From: Blepharisma japonicum
Taxonomy: Eukaryota > Ciliophora > Heterotrichea > Heterotrichida > Blepharismidae
Assembly: GCA_949751835.1 (NCBI GenBank)
Contig: CATKHK010000028.1
Location: 372,001-436,000, forward strand
Direction of reading: 5' to 3'
Length of the DNA: 64,000 bases
Under the pieces are notes generated by a model, which was not told the origin of the DNA, ran no database searches, and saw only the letters and a list, made by a program, of their open reading frames with translations. The first letter of the stretch is position 1. Every line of letters begins with the position of its first letter. The position numbers were made by a program, and so were the translations under genes. Positions 33,126-43,720 of this stretch are shown here, piece by piece.

Positions 33126-34286
33126 TTATTCATCCATTTGTCTCATTTTCGAGATAAATCCCAAAACCACAGTAATATCATCCACTCCATACCCTTCATG
33201 GCTTAACCACCTATCTTTCGCTAGCTCAGCAAGAGCTTCAGCTCCTTCTTTAGGGTTATCTTCATATCCAGCTACTAAATCGACAGCTTCTTGGTCTTCA
33301 ATAAACTCTCAAACCCCATCGCTACACAGCAGCAGTACCTCATCACAAATTTTTAATTCCAAATCAATAAGCTGTGGTTTCGGAGAAACCCCCAAGCTCT
33401 GGGCAAGTCCATCGCCCAGGGTCCTCGAGGTTGCTAAACCAGGATAATGTTTTCCTTTAGCATAAATTCTATATAAAATTTCATGAGGCAATTTTTTTAC
33501 TTCACCTTTGCATGATTCAATTCTTTTTCTTTCTTCTACTAGTCATGGCTTATGGTCAGTTGTAATCCTAATGGCTTTAATGCCATTTTCAAACTTCGAG
33601 CCAAGGACAGCTCGTGTATCACCAACGTGACCAACATAAAGGTGATCATTTCTCATTAGTAGGCTTGTAGCTGTAGTCCCTGAAAGGACACTGTCAAATT
33701 CATTGTATTTTTGTAACCCGATTTTATGTAAACGATTGTTTATTTCAGGGTAGCATTCGAAAAATGCGAATAAAGCGTCATAGTCGAACTTTGGATGATC
33801 TATCAAGAGCTGTGGGAGAAACTTGTGGACGTAGTTTGAAATCTGGTGGCCATCTTCGCCATGTCCATCAAATACTCCTAAATAAATAAAACGTTTGTCC
33901 ACTATAATAGAAAATTCGTCTTGGTTTGGCATTCTGGGCTTATACCCTTTTTTGCATACCACACCAATTCCAAGTTTTTGTAAATAATCTTCTTGAGATA
34001 TGTCAGTGTTTACAGTTATTTTTTTGTCTTCAAATTCTTTTTGAAGGCGAGAGCTCATTATCCCTTCTATTACTACTCGAGGGCCAGATATAGAAAAACT
34101 ATTTTTCTCATCTTCTTGGCTTGCAGAGGTCAGACGTTCAGTATTTTGTGATTCTTCTCGTGTTCTAAGGCTTTTAACCTTATTATCAGAATAGGCTTTG
34201 CTAAGCATTCTTGATGAATCGTTCATAATAAAGTCTAGTTTGAGAATTTCCGGATTTACTTTTTGCTTAGTTATGCATGTTCCCAT
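33126..34286 (-). CDS. PP2C-family (PPM) protein phosphatase, predicted myristoylated
   Basis: 386 aa with two TGA=Trp codons (one in HKPW, one in SDGVWE). PPM signatures in order: GVFDGHGEDGH, SGTTATSLL, VGHVGDTRAVL, TSRTLGDG, CSDGVWE, and GVDDITVVLG near the C-terminus, giving the Asp residues that bind two Mn/Mg ions. The start chosen is the second in-frame ATG because it yields MGTCITK, an N-myristoylation motif with a palmitoylatable Cys; an ATG nine codons upstream (34313) would lose it. It dephosphorylates Ser/Thr and is probably membrane-tethered. Another MGTC protein lies at 37878. Confidence 0.9.
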
Positions 34287-35399
34287 TTTAATATTGCTTT
34301 CTAATATCACCAATACTAACTGATGCTAATATTTATTATAACATATAAATCCATTCCAACAAATTTCAAATGCCAAGGGAATTGAGATTTTAAATTGGGT
34401 ATTTTTATCCATTAAATTGCAAGAAATTATGGATGACTTTTTATATTATTTAAAACATATTTGAAAATCATATAGCAATGATCATAAAAATCGCACATTT
34501 ATTTTTTGAGTAAATAAAGATTGGGTGATTTAAGGGATGAAAAAAATATTTAAATATTAATTCTTAAATAGAAAATCAATTAATTAGCTGTTTATTGGCG
34601 GGTTATTTTCATAAAAAAATATCATTTTACAGATTTTTGAATTTATGATTTTGTAATTAAATTAGAGCGCTTTCAAATTTCTCTTTATGGTCTTAGTTTA
34701 CTGAAAAATTATTGTATAATAAAAATAATAATGATCTCTGTTTATTTAATGATGCTTATGGCCTTTTATAATAAATGAAAGTGGAGGTAATATTTTGCAA
34801 GCACAAAAATTATTAAATTTGAAGAATATGTATGCTAAGCTTGTCATGAATCCTGCAACCCAGATAAAAATACTAATCTTAATCAATACTCATAAATCTG
34901 AGTAACCTATGATTCATAAAGCCACAATCAATAAATAATTTTCAAGATTTATTTAAGTTGATATAATTTTACCACAGTCTGAACATTTCAGTCTTTCAAT
35001 TTCTTTTTTCTAATATTAATTCGATTAATTGTTGGCATTTTCAATATAGACTGGCAAGGATTCAAAAATTTCAACACAGTTTGAGAGGCTTCGATTTGTG
35101 CATTGCTTCATTATGTATCAACTGATAATTACATCAGTTCAAAAATTTTCATTCTTGAAATACAAATTATATTATTTATTTAATCGGATTCAAAAATAAA
35201 TGCTATTCATGCATCAGAAAATATAAAATTTTTGTTATTAATTATAAATATTACACACATTCTATTTTAGCATTTAATTATACTTTATATAATTATGATT
35301 TCCAGCTAAAAAATAATTAAATATCGAATTTATAAGTATTTACCAATTTCTCAATCCCATAAAGATCAATTTAAACAGCTAAAATTTTCGATTATAAAA
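34287..35399. other. AT-rich spacer, no gene seen
   Basis: About 1.1 kb between the divergent phosphatase and aquaporin genes. No ORF, tRNA-like structure or repeat found by reading. It presumably contains both promoters. Confidence 0.5.
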
Positions 35400-36122
35400 A
35401 TGTGGCGACGATTGTTTGCAGAAGGAATATGCACATGTCTTCTATGTTTTACAATAGTAGTGAGTCATCTTAGACTAATCTATATCCCAGGCGCTTATTA
35501 CAGTGCATACTGTACCGCAGGAACTATAATGGCTCTCATGATTTTCTCTGGCTTTACCTCAGGAGCTCACTTTAACCCAGCCGCGACAGTTGGTTACTGT
35601 GTTTACAAGTTCATTAACTCGTCGGTCGAAAAAGCCGATTTCATTGAATACGGCATGTACATTGTCGTCCAATTTGTATGTGCTATTCCTGGCGCTTATA
35701 TAGGCTGGGCGATTAACGAAGAAACCATGTATTTTGACCTTCCTCATGACTATGATTCAATCTCAGCATTTTTAGCAGAAATGGTTTATACAACTTTGAT
35801 TGTCGGCTGTGCACTGATGGTAGGCCATACAAATGATTCAATTGTCATTGTTTCCTCTGGCGTAGCTACTGCGCTATTCGGAGGAGTTCTAGGAGTTGGA
35901 CTTATTTCTGGTGCATGCTTTAATCCTGCAATTGGTCTTGCAGCAAATCTAGTGCATTATTCTAATAAGCAAGATCACTTTGGAAGGACTTGGATCTACA
36001 TAGTCGCTCCATTATTAGGTGGAATCATTGCAGCTTTACTAAGTACCGTTTTTATCCAAGAAATGAACGACCAAAAGAAAAAGAAATCGATCCTCAGAGA
36101 AGAAAGTCAAGGTCAACAATAA
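35400..36122 (+). CDS. Aquaporin-like MIP family channel with an altered second NPA box
   Basis: 240 aa, six hydrophobic helices and two re-entrant motifs. The first is SGAHFNPAATVG, canonical. The second is SGACFNPAIGL, where the conserved Arg just after NPA, part of the ar/R selectivity filter, is Ile. The C-terminus is short and Lys-rich. MIP channels pass water or small neutral solutes, and loss of the Arg usually accompanies changed or wider selectivity in other families. The TAA stop is 33 bp before the RCC1 start on the same strand. Confidence 0.88.
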   Translation: MWRRLFAEGICTCLLCFTIVVSHLRLIYIPGAYYSAYCTAGTIMALMIFSGFTSGAHFNPAATVGYCVYKFINSSVEKADFIEYGMYIVVQFVCAIPGAYIGWAINEETMYFDLPHDYDSISAFLAEMVYTTLIVGCALMVGHTNDSIVIVSSGVATALFGGVLGVGLISGACFNPAIGLAANLVHYSNKQDHFGRTWIYIVAPLLGGIIAALLSTVFIQEMNDQKKKKSILREESQGQQ

Positions 36123-36155
36123 TAGTTATAATTGCTTTAAAAAATCCTAATAATA

Positions 36156-37367
36156 ATGGAACCTGGAATAATCAGACTCCACAACGTTTATGCAAGAGGA
36201 ATCAACTTCCTTGGCGCTCTTGGACTAAACAACAATTATCAAAATTCTGAAACCTTCGTCCCAGTCCCTACTTTACAAAGAATAGAAGCCAAAAATGTGT
36301 ATGCAAGCTATGCTCAATCATTATGCTTAATGCAAAATAATGATTTACTTATATGAGGGTGGCCACTTGACATCAGATCCCAAATGCAGGTTTTATGAAT
36401 GCTCAAAGACTATACCACTTTAGCTAAATTTATCCAAAAATACTCCCCATTTCCATGAATTAGTATTAGAGAAGGAGTCGAATCTCCTACAATTGCTGCT
36501 GATTTTCCAGGAAAATTGCAAAAAGTCAGCATTGGTGGAGCTTTTGTATTAGTTTGTGATGATGAAGGTAGAGCTTTTGCATGAGGCGACAACCATCGTG
36601 GACAATGTGGGACAGGTGAAGACACACATACCTATCGCCCTTATCTAGCTAAATCTATACTTGATAAATTCATAATTGACGTAAAAGCTGGCTATCAGCA
36701 TTCTTTATTCCTCACTCATGATGGCGATGTTTATGCAACAGGCAGAAGCTCTAATTTCGCCATCGCAAAACCTCCATTCCACAGAATAAACTCTCATGGA
36801 TTTATATCAGAAATTTACAAAATTCCTATAGAAAATATAACAAAAATCGCAGCAGGACAAAACCATTCTTTATTTTTAAATGATATAGGAGAAGTTTTTG
36901 CTTGTGGGAAAAATAATTATGGCCAATGTGGGCAAGTTAGTACAAAAATATATGTAGAAGAGCCGACGAAATTGTATATGCCTGAAAAAATAAAAGAAAT
37001 TGTATGTGGAAGCAAGCATTCTTTAGCATTAGGGGAAAGCGGGAAATTGTATTCGTGGGGATGCAAAATTTATGGGCAGGTTGATGGACATAGGAATGGG
37101 ATTTATCAAGAACAGTCCAGCCCTTTGCCGGTAGAAATTCCATCAGGGCATAAGATAGTAAAAATAATGGCAGCCTTTGACAGGTCGGGAGTGTGGCTGG
37201 AAAATGGAGAATTTTGGACATGGGGAGGTGAGGATTGGAGGTATTTAGAAGGGGAATTTTATGAGAATTTTACGTTATTGAATTCTCTGCTGCCAAATGC
37301 TCAGGAAGAAATTGTTGATGTAGGGTTAGGGTTTATTCACACATTAGTTATGACCACTTGCGTATAA
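36156..37367 (+). CDS. RCC1-repeat protein
   Basis: 403 aa with TGA=Trp at several blade positions. Repeated RCC1 signatures: AFAWGDNHRGQCGTG, VFACGKNNYGQCGQ, IVCGSKHSLALGESG followed by LYSWGCKIYGQ, and FWTWGGED near the end, so a seven-bladed propeller is likely to fill the whole protein. RCC1-like domains act as Ran GEFs or as protein-binding platforms. The first blades are divergent, and no extra domain is present to decide. Confidence 0.85.
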
Positions 37368-37456
37368 TATCTAAAGATTATATTTCTATTTATTATGTTG
37401 AAATAGCTTAACTCAAGAAAATTTTCTTAAAAAATGCGTTAAAATATAAATTCAAA

Positions 37457-37774
37457 ATGGATTTTAATCGACCCATTGCAGAAAACAACAAAAGACTTTA
37501 CAACCCTCACACAGGCACTCTGATGGAAGCAATAAAAAAAAGAAAACTTAATGCAGGAATAGAAAACATCATGCCATCTCCAGGACTTATCGGACCTCCC
37601 CAAAAAGATGCTGTTCCTTGGCCTCTTCCTCCAATTCCATGCATGGAAATTGAAAAGCTTGTTGAAGAAAAAAAGCTTGCAGAACAAGAAAGACAAGAAA
37701 GAATTAATCGAGCCACCTATCAAACTTCAAACTACGGCCCAATTCGAGAAAAAATTATTCCTAATAATAGTTAA
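37457..37774 (+). CDS. 105-aa protein of unknown function
   Basis: ATG to TAA, intronless. Pro-rich centre (PPQKDAVPWPLPPIP) followed by a Lys/Glu-rich helix (KLVEEKKLAEQERQ). Small cytoskeletal or ciliary proteins in ciliates often look like this, but no family is recognised. On the same strand as its neighbours, with gaps of 89 and 103 bp. Confidence 0.5.
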   Translation: MDFNRPIAENNKRLYNPHTGTLMEAIKKRKLNAGIENIMPSPGLIGPPQKDAVPWPLPPIPCMEIEKLVEEKKLAEQERQERINRATYQTSNYGPIREKIIPNNS

Positions 37775-37877
37775 TAAAATAATTATCAAAAAATCGCCCA
37801 TTTTATTTCTTAAAAATCCGCTTAAAATTTTCGTAAAGTGCAATCCAAATAACTTAATATTTAACAGAAATATTATC

Positions 37878-38159
37878 ATGGGCACTTGTATGTCAAGAAG
37901 AATTCAGGTCGAAAGAGTGCCAAAACTCAGAGCAATACAAGAAAAACAGAGGATTTCTGCAATGCGACATTCAGTTTCGAAGAAGAAGATCAAGGAAGCC
38001 CCAATTTTAGATTTGAGTAAAAATCAACTCTATGCTAAACGGCAACACACCTTAGGGAAGAAAGCGGGAACTGACAAACCATTTGAAATTAAAAATGATG
38101 AGCAGCCTTCAAGCTGTGGAAACAGTTCACAATCGACTCCCGCGTCAATTTCAGGTTAA
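37878..38159 (+). CDS. 93-aa basic protein, predicted N-myristoylated
   Basis: The ATG is chosen because it gives MGTCMSRR, a Gly2 myristoylation site with a neighbouring Cys and basic residues, a membrane-targeting combination. The remainder is Lys/Arg-rich and then Ser/Pro-rich, with no domain. A longer frame extends upstream to 37608 but overlaps the preceding gene, so it is not preferred. Confidence 0.5.
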   Translation: MGTCMSRRIQVERVPKLRAIQEKQRISAMRHSVSKKKIKEAPILDLSKNQLYAKRQHTLGKKAGTDKPFEIKNDEQPSSCGNSSQSTPASISG

Positions 38160-38222
38160 TTTCTTATGTAAATATTTAATTCGAATAAGAAACCCATTTT
38201 TGTGAATTTTTTGTTACTTCTA

Positions 38223-38930
38223 TTATACATTTTCAAAATAAATCGATAAATCAGCTTTGCAGCAAGGACACTCTGCCTTTACTATTAGTCATCTTTTAAT
38301 GCATTCAGTGTGATAAAGATGCCCACACTCAGGCAATGCTGCAACTTTTTCTTTATTTTTAAACTCGTCAAAGCAGATAGCGCAGGTATCTTTTTCTTCT
38401 GTTTCTTTATATTTTACTATTCATTCCTCTACCTTTTTTAGCTGAGATGTTCTGATTCTTCCATAATCTGTGCTCGGCTGTAATAAAGGCGCTCTATTAA
38501 GCCTCATAGCCCTTCCCATGCGAAGATTTCATCTTCTCAATACAAAAGAAATCAAAAAACTTATGCAAGCACTCATAAGTACAAAAAAACTGTACTCTTT
38601 ATCAGGCAGACAACTTTCGCCATCTTCCATTACACGGCTGTAGAAAACAATTCCAATGACTCCTCCTGCTGTGGTTATTAGGAAATAAGCGAGTCGGAAT
38701 AATAAAATGGTAAGCAATGACATTCTGCTTGAGTAATAAATCACCAGTCTGCCAGAGATCATGATAAAGTAAAAAATCAGCATTCAGATTTGTACTGGGT
38801 AAGAACAACTGAATTTTTGTTACCTGAAATGAGATCACTCGACACAAACGTAGATAGTTCCTCCTAAGCAAAATACCAAAAATATAAAGTCAAGTCTATT
38901 TTATGATTACACCACTTGTCTAGGGTTCAT
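38223..38930 (-). CDS. Multi-pass membrane RING-H2 ubiquitin ligase
   Basis: 225 aa after removing 15-nt introns at 38896-38910 and 38809-38823, with TGA=Trp in three places. Four hydrophobic segments (about residues 6-22, 34-52, 58-82, 104-122) are followed by a cytosolic region and a C-terminal RING-H2: DTCAICFDEF, then PECGHLYHTECIKRW, then CPCC. The Cys3-His2-Cys3 spacing is complete, so E2 binding is expected. Similar layouts occur in organelle-membrane E3s, but the substrate is unknown. Starts at MNPRQVV, with no upstream in-frame ATG. Confidence 0.82.
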
Positions 38931-39534
38931 TTAATAATTTTATTTTGCAATTAAATTTTTGAGATCCTAATAATTTAGTATTTTGAAATTAATTTTGAAA
39001 ATAAATGCTTTGAATTACTAGCTACTTAGCAAGCAAGATAAATAATGAGATTTAGAGCACAAAATTTTATTTCACTATTAAATGGTTTAAGATTATGATT
39101 CAACCAGACTAAGCTTGCTCGCATTTTTATACATATAAAGTATTATTACAGTCTTAAAAAGTTCTAATATTTTTTTGACTTTCATGCTTTTCAGTTAAAA
39201 CATTTAAAAATGATTTTTAGTAATTTAAATTAATATTATCTAATGCAATTATGTCCTATAGATATTGATTTTGGTATATATTCTTAAGAAATAAGAAAAA
39301 TAATTTTCAACTCCTTTTTCAATACTAAAGGGCTTTATTAGATTTATTCTATTGATTTAATCTCTCAATAATTATAGCAGTATTTGTAATCATTTTAAAG
39401 GGATACAGATTTCAGTTGAAGCAAAAGTTTTTTGAGAATAGTAATATTTTTATAGATGAATATAAATAATAAAATAACTGTTCAAGTAGTCTACTTCTGT
39501 ATTTAATCATTAACTTTGGTAGGAGTAATAACTT
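38931..39534. other. AT-rich spacer, no gene seen
   Basis: About 600 bp with no ORF or repeat recognised, between the RING gene start and the tRNA. Confidence 0.45.
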
Positions 39535-39616
39535 GGCTGTTTGCCCGAGGGGTTAAGGGGGCAGACTCAAGATCTGCTGGATGAAAGTCCGCATGGGTTC
39601 AAATCCCATAGCAGCC
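39535..39616 (+). tRNA. tRNA-Leu (anticodon CAA)
   Basis: 82 nt with long variable arm, typical of Leu. The acceptor stem GGCTGTT pairs with AGCAGCC (one G-U). The anticodon stem GCAGA/TCTGC encloses loop CTCAAGA, giving CAA at 39568-39570. The T-arm contains GGTTCAAATCC, which also serves as the internal B box. A T-run (TTTTG then TTTTTT) just downstream fits Pol III termination. No intron, and CCA is not encoded. Confidence 0.93.
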
Positions 39617-39893
39617 ATCTTTTGCTTTTTTAATAAAATTTTAATATTTAATAGACTAAACACCAATCTATCTAAAATTAAATATTCATCTATCTTACTT
39701 ATTTTTTTAATAAATGAAGCTTAAATGCAATCATTTTGAAAATTCAACATATTGAATATTTCCATAATTTTTTAATGCAAAAATGATAGAAGACCAGACT
39801 TTTTCATTCAAAAGGAAAGCAGCTTCTAATATGTAAATAAGGTAATTTATTACTAAATAATAACTTCTAAGAAATTTATTATTACTTTATAAA

Positions 39894-40433
39894 ATGCTAG
39901 TGAAAACTCTGAAAAGATATCTGCTGGTAGGCGATCGGATCCCAAATCTAACTTTACAAATTGTGCATCAAGACAAAGTCTACACAATGCCTATGGCTGA
40001 TATCTTTTCAAATAAAAGAAACTTAATAATTGGGCATCCAGGAGCATTTACTCATTTCAGCACATATGAGCAGCTTCCTGAGTATCAAAATTATTTATCA
40101 AAATTCAAAGCACTAGGGATTGAAAACATTTTTTCGCTAAGCGTTAATGATCACTTCGTATTAAAGAAATATTCAGAAAAATATAACATAGGAATCCCAA
40201 TGATCTCAGATTTCAAAGGCGATTTTGTAAAGACTCTAGACTTAGCTTTATCAGAAGAAGAATTCTTTACAACTACTTGTAGAAGAGCATCAATTATAAT
40301 AGACGATATGGTAATATTAGGAGTATCTGCTGAAGATGACGTTCAATATACATCAAAAACCAAGCCTGAAACTATTGAGAAAATGCTTCTTGATATTTAT
40401 GGACAACCTGAGCTGTCCAAGAAACCAATATAA
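39894..40433 (+). CDS. Peroxiredoxin-5-like protein lacking the peroxidatic cysteine
   Basis: 179 aa, covering the whole Prx5/AhpE-like thioredoxin fold: VGDRIPNL, then PGAFTHFSTYEQLPEY, VNDHFVLKKY, ISDFKGDFVKTL and a C-terminal VEKM-type helix. In Prx5 enzymes the box reads PGAFTPTC, with Cys as the peroxide-attacking residue. Here the Cys position is Ser and the preceding TP is replaced, so classical peroxidase activity is not expected. A Cys in TTCRRAS remains. A divergent redox, chaperone or structural role is possible. The start may be preceded by a short leader (MLVKTLKRYLL). Confidence 0.82.
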   Translation: MLVKTLKRYLLVGDRIPNLTLQIVHQDKVYTMPMADIFSNKRNLIIGHPGAFTHFSTYEQLPEYQNYLSKFKALGIENIFSLSVNDHFVLKKYSEKYNIGIPMISDFKGDFVKTLDLALSEEEFFTTTCRRASIIIDDMVILGVSAEDDVQYTSKTKPETIEKMLLDIYGQPELSKKPI

Positions 40434-40614
40434 AAATAATAATTATCTTTATTCTGATTATTATGTCGCTATATCTTTAATCACTCATATTCCAGCATAA
40501 GATAAGTTTCAGCTTGCTTAAATAAGATGATATTTATTTTTTGATGTAAATTTAATCAAAATCTAAAAATTTATCTTAGAAGAATCTATCTCTTAAATTA
40601 ATGGCTATATAAAA

Positions 40615-41469
40615 ATGCTATCCAAGGCCGTTCAGGCTATTCGAAAATTTTCAGCGCAGCCTTACAACCCTATGAAGTACCTCCAAAGCTATGTTCCCAC
40701 TAAAATGCCTACAAAAGAAGAAATTGAAGAAGGAGTGAAGACAGCTCATGAAAATGCAGGCATGCTTGTGCACAACGTTCGTCATATCAATCCATTGCGC
40801 CAGTCAGGTCCTCTTCCTGCTTTTGATGGTCCTTTTTCTATGGAAGATATTTTACAAAATTCCTATCAAGAATATTTTAAGATAAACGACATGTGTTACC
40901 CTTCAACTGATGCTGAAGAAATCATGAGACGTGTCCCAGGAGTGACCAGAGAAGAGGCTGAATATATAAGATCTCTTGGTCTTACACCTGATGACGAAGT
41001 AGAGATTGCCTACTGGTACAAGACTATTGGCTTTGATATTTATTACCCTCTTAATAACACTTATGTAGCAAGACAAGTCCTGACCAACTCAAAAGGAGAA
41101 AAAGTCGAAGTTATGTGGCCTTATATGGCTTGGGAAGACTGCAATGAGTTGTCAGTCGACACTGCACTACAAGATTTGCCTTATTATACAATTAGACATT
41201 GGGAAGCTTACTCTGGTGATGAATGGTATAAGTATGTAAACAACCAAGATTTGGGTGTCCCTGATACCTGGTTTGAATATGATAAAAACACCAGATATTT
41301 GTTGCAAATGGTACAAGATCAGCTGGAAGAGCTACCTGATAGCAAGAGACCTTGGCCAAGTCCTAAGAACCCACATTGTCGTAGCTTGTTTACTAATGAT
41401 CAAGAGAAAAACGATGAAATGTCTGAAATGGCCAAGCCAGACTGGAAGCACCGGTCTCCAGATGAGTAA
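40615..41469 (+). CDS. 284-aa probable mitochondrial protein of unknown function
   Basis: The N-terminus MLSKAVQAIRKFSAQPYNPM is a plausible mitochondrial leader (basic, amphipathic, RKFSAQ cleavage-like). The mature part is acidic, Trp/Tyr-rich and lacks a membrane helix, with a possible helical repeat around DAEEIMRRVPGVTREEAEYI. Many ciliate-specific respiratory complex subunits look like this, but no family can be named. ATG to TAA, intronless. Confidence 0.55.
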   Translation: MLSKAVQAIRKFSAQPYNPMKYLQSYVPTKMPTKEEIEEGVKTAHENAGMLVHNVRHINPLRQSGPLPAFDGPFSMEDILQNSYQEYFKINDMCYPSTDAEEIMRRVPGVTREEAEYIRSLGLTPDDEVEIAYWYKTIGFDIYYPLNNTYVARQVLTNSKGEKVEVMWPYMAWEDCNELSVDTALQDLPYYTIRHWEAYSGDEWYKYVNNQDLGVPDTWFEYDKNTRYLLQMVQDQLEELPDSKRPWPSPKNPHCRSLFTNDQEKNDEMSEMAKPDWKHRSPDE

Positions 41470-42023
41470 GTTCTAACTTAATATTAAGTTATGAAAATTT
41501 ATTTTTAATTTTATTGATTGGAAAAATTGAATGCAGAATTGTCTTAGTTCATTTAAATAAATTTCTATAAATAGTTAAAAATTGTTAAATTCATTCTTGG
41601 CGAGCAATAAATGTATATGAATTATACGCTAAAAATTAATATAAGCAATATAATTCGTGTATAATTTTATTTGAAATTCAAGGTTCTGTTGAATAATTCA
41701 TTTATATTATTGAAAACAAAATCATATTTAAAAAAAATACTTTAAATTGATTCTTATCGTACTTAAAATTATCAGAACTCGCAGCTTGATTTTTACTTCT
41801 TAAAAATTAGCCTATTTAAAAAATCACATTCATATCAGTTATTTATAAGCATATTATAAAACAAATAAATGTCAACCCATTAAGCTGGATTTCTAATCTC
41901 CAGTTATCTATTTCCCGTCTCATCATAATTTCTAATTTTTTCCTTATCAGAATCTAATATTTTATTAACAAAATTCTTCCACTTTTTTATTCTTATAAAA
42001 AATTCAATTTATATAATTATCAA
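41470..42023. other. AT-rich spacer
   Basis: About 550 bp, no ORF or structured element recognised; presumed promoter region of the kinase at 42024. Confidence 0.45.
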
Positions 42024-43688
42024 ATGGAAAGGTACAAAATTTTGAAAACTGTTGGTGATGGCACTTTCGGGACTGTCTATAAAGCAGTCAGCAAAGCAAA
42101 CGGTGAAGTAGTAGCTATCAAAAAGATGAAAAAGAAATTCTACAACTGAGATGAATGTCTCGCCCTTCGAGAGATCAAGTCATTACGAAAACTGTCACAT
42201 CAAAATATAATTAAGATGAAAGAAGTGATCCGTGTAAACGACGAGTTGCATTTAGTCTTTGACTATTTGGACCAAAATGTATATGAACTCATTAAAGGTA
42301 GATCTGATTACCTGCCTGAATCTCAAATTCGGTCCATTATGTATCAAACGTTCTTAGGGTTAGCTTACATGCATAAACAAGGATTTTTCCACAGAGACCT
42401 GAAGCCAGAAAACCTTATGGTTCATGGAGAGATATGTAAAATCGCTGACTTTGGACTTGCAAGAGAAATTAGGAGCAAGCCACCATATACAGATTATGTG
42501 AGCACCAGGTGGTATAGAGCACCAGAAATTCTTCTGAGGAGCACAAATTATAATTCTCCTGCTGATATTTTTGCAATGGGATGTATAATGGTTGAGCTTT
42601 ATAACTTAAGGCCTCTAGCTCCAGGTAACAATGAGAATGACCAAATGTTTAAATTTTGCACAGCTTTAGGGACGCCTTCTCCTTCTGATTGGTCTGAAGG
42701 GTATCGGCTCGCTTCACAGATGGGGTATCATTTTCCTCAAGCCACTGCAGTTCCGTTACGAACTTTAGTTCCTGGTGCTTGTAGTGAAGCTTTATCTCTA
42801 TTAGAACAATTATTAGCTTGGAATCCTCAAAACAGGCCAACAGCTTCAGATTGTCTCCAACACCCTTATTTTGCCAATTATCAGCCAATTTTGTCAGGCC
42901 AGCCTACTCCTCAGGTAGAAGACCCAACTTCTCGAGGAAACATAGAAAGTAGAGGAAAAGGACTGCCCTCAGCTTTTCGTAGAACTAATTCAAAATGGTC
43001 ACAAGGAAGCTCTAGAATAGGTGGAGGAAGCTCTAAGGGGAAATGGAATATAAAAGCAAACGTCCCTGTTGTAGATAAAAAAGATTTTGTGTTACCAAAA
43101 TTGCCTGAGGTTGCAGAATTATCAAATTTTGGAGTGGCAAGAAGAAATCCACCTAAATATATGCCTGAAAATAATGCGCAAGGAGTGTCAGGCCAACAAA
43201 GAGAAGATTTATATCTGCCACCAGTCGTTAATCCCGGGTCTGGAAAAGGGCTTCCATCAATCTACGATAGACAGCCACAAAAAGACTTCAGCATATACAA
43301 CCCTCCTGCAAATTTTGGCATCGAAAGACAGCCACTACGAGAATTCGGGCTCGAAAAAAATCCTACAAATAAACCACGTGATTTTTCAATTGACAGACAA
43401 GACTACGATATTTATGGAGTAAAAGGCCAAAATAACTATGCACACGATAAAAATACGCCAGGAGAACGATTTCCATCAGGAAATGGAGGCTTAGGTCGAG
43501 GATTTTTAGACAAGCTGCCTAAGTACAATCCTCCAGCATTTCCATATATGAACCAGCAGAAAAAGCTTCCACCTGTAGGAGGGCTTTCTGGGATCGGAAG
43601 CAATATTATGGGGTCTAAAATGCAGATGCAGCCCAGAGGAATGCAGAAAGCTTCTATGCTGCCAGCTATCGGAAGACATCGATATTAG
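42024..43688 (+). CDS. MAK/ICK/MOK-type (RCK) protein kinase
   Basis: 554 aa, TGA=Trp in FYNWDE. Kinase at 1-285: [61 protein letters not shown] with the TDY activation motif of RCK kinases, and APE followed by the CMGC insert. The long C-terminal tail (about 290-554) is Pro/Gly/Asn-rich and disordered, as in MAK and ICK. These kinases control ciliary length and intraflagellar transport turnaround in many ciliated cells, a natural role here. Both the HRD and DFG residues are intact, so it should be active. Confidence 0.88.
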
Positions 43689-43720
43689 TTTAGTATGTAA
43701 ATTCATTAAATAATGATTAT

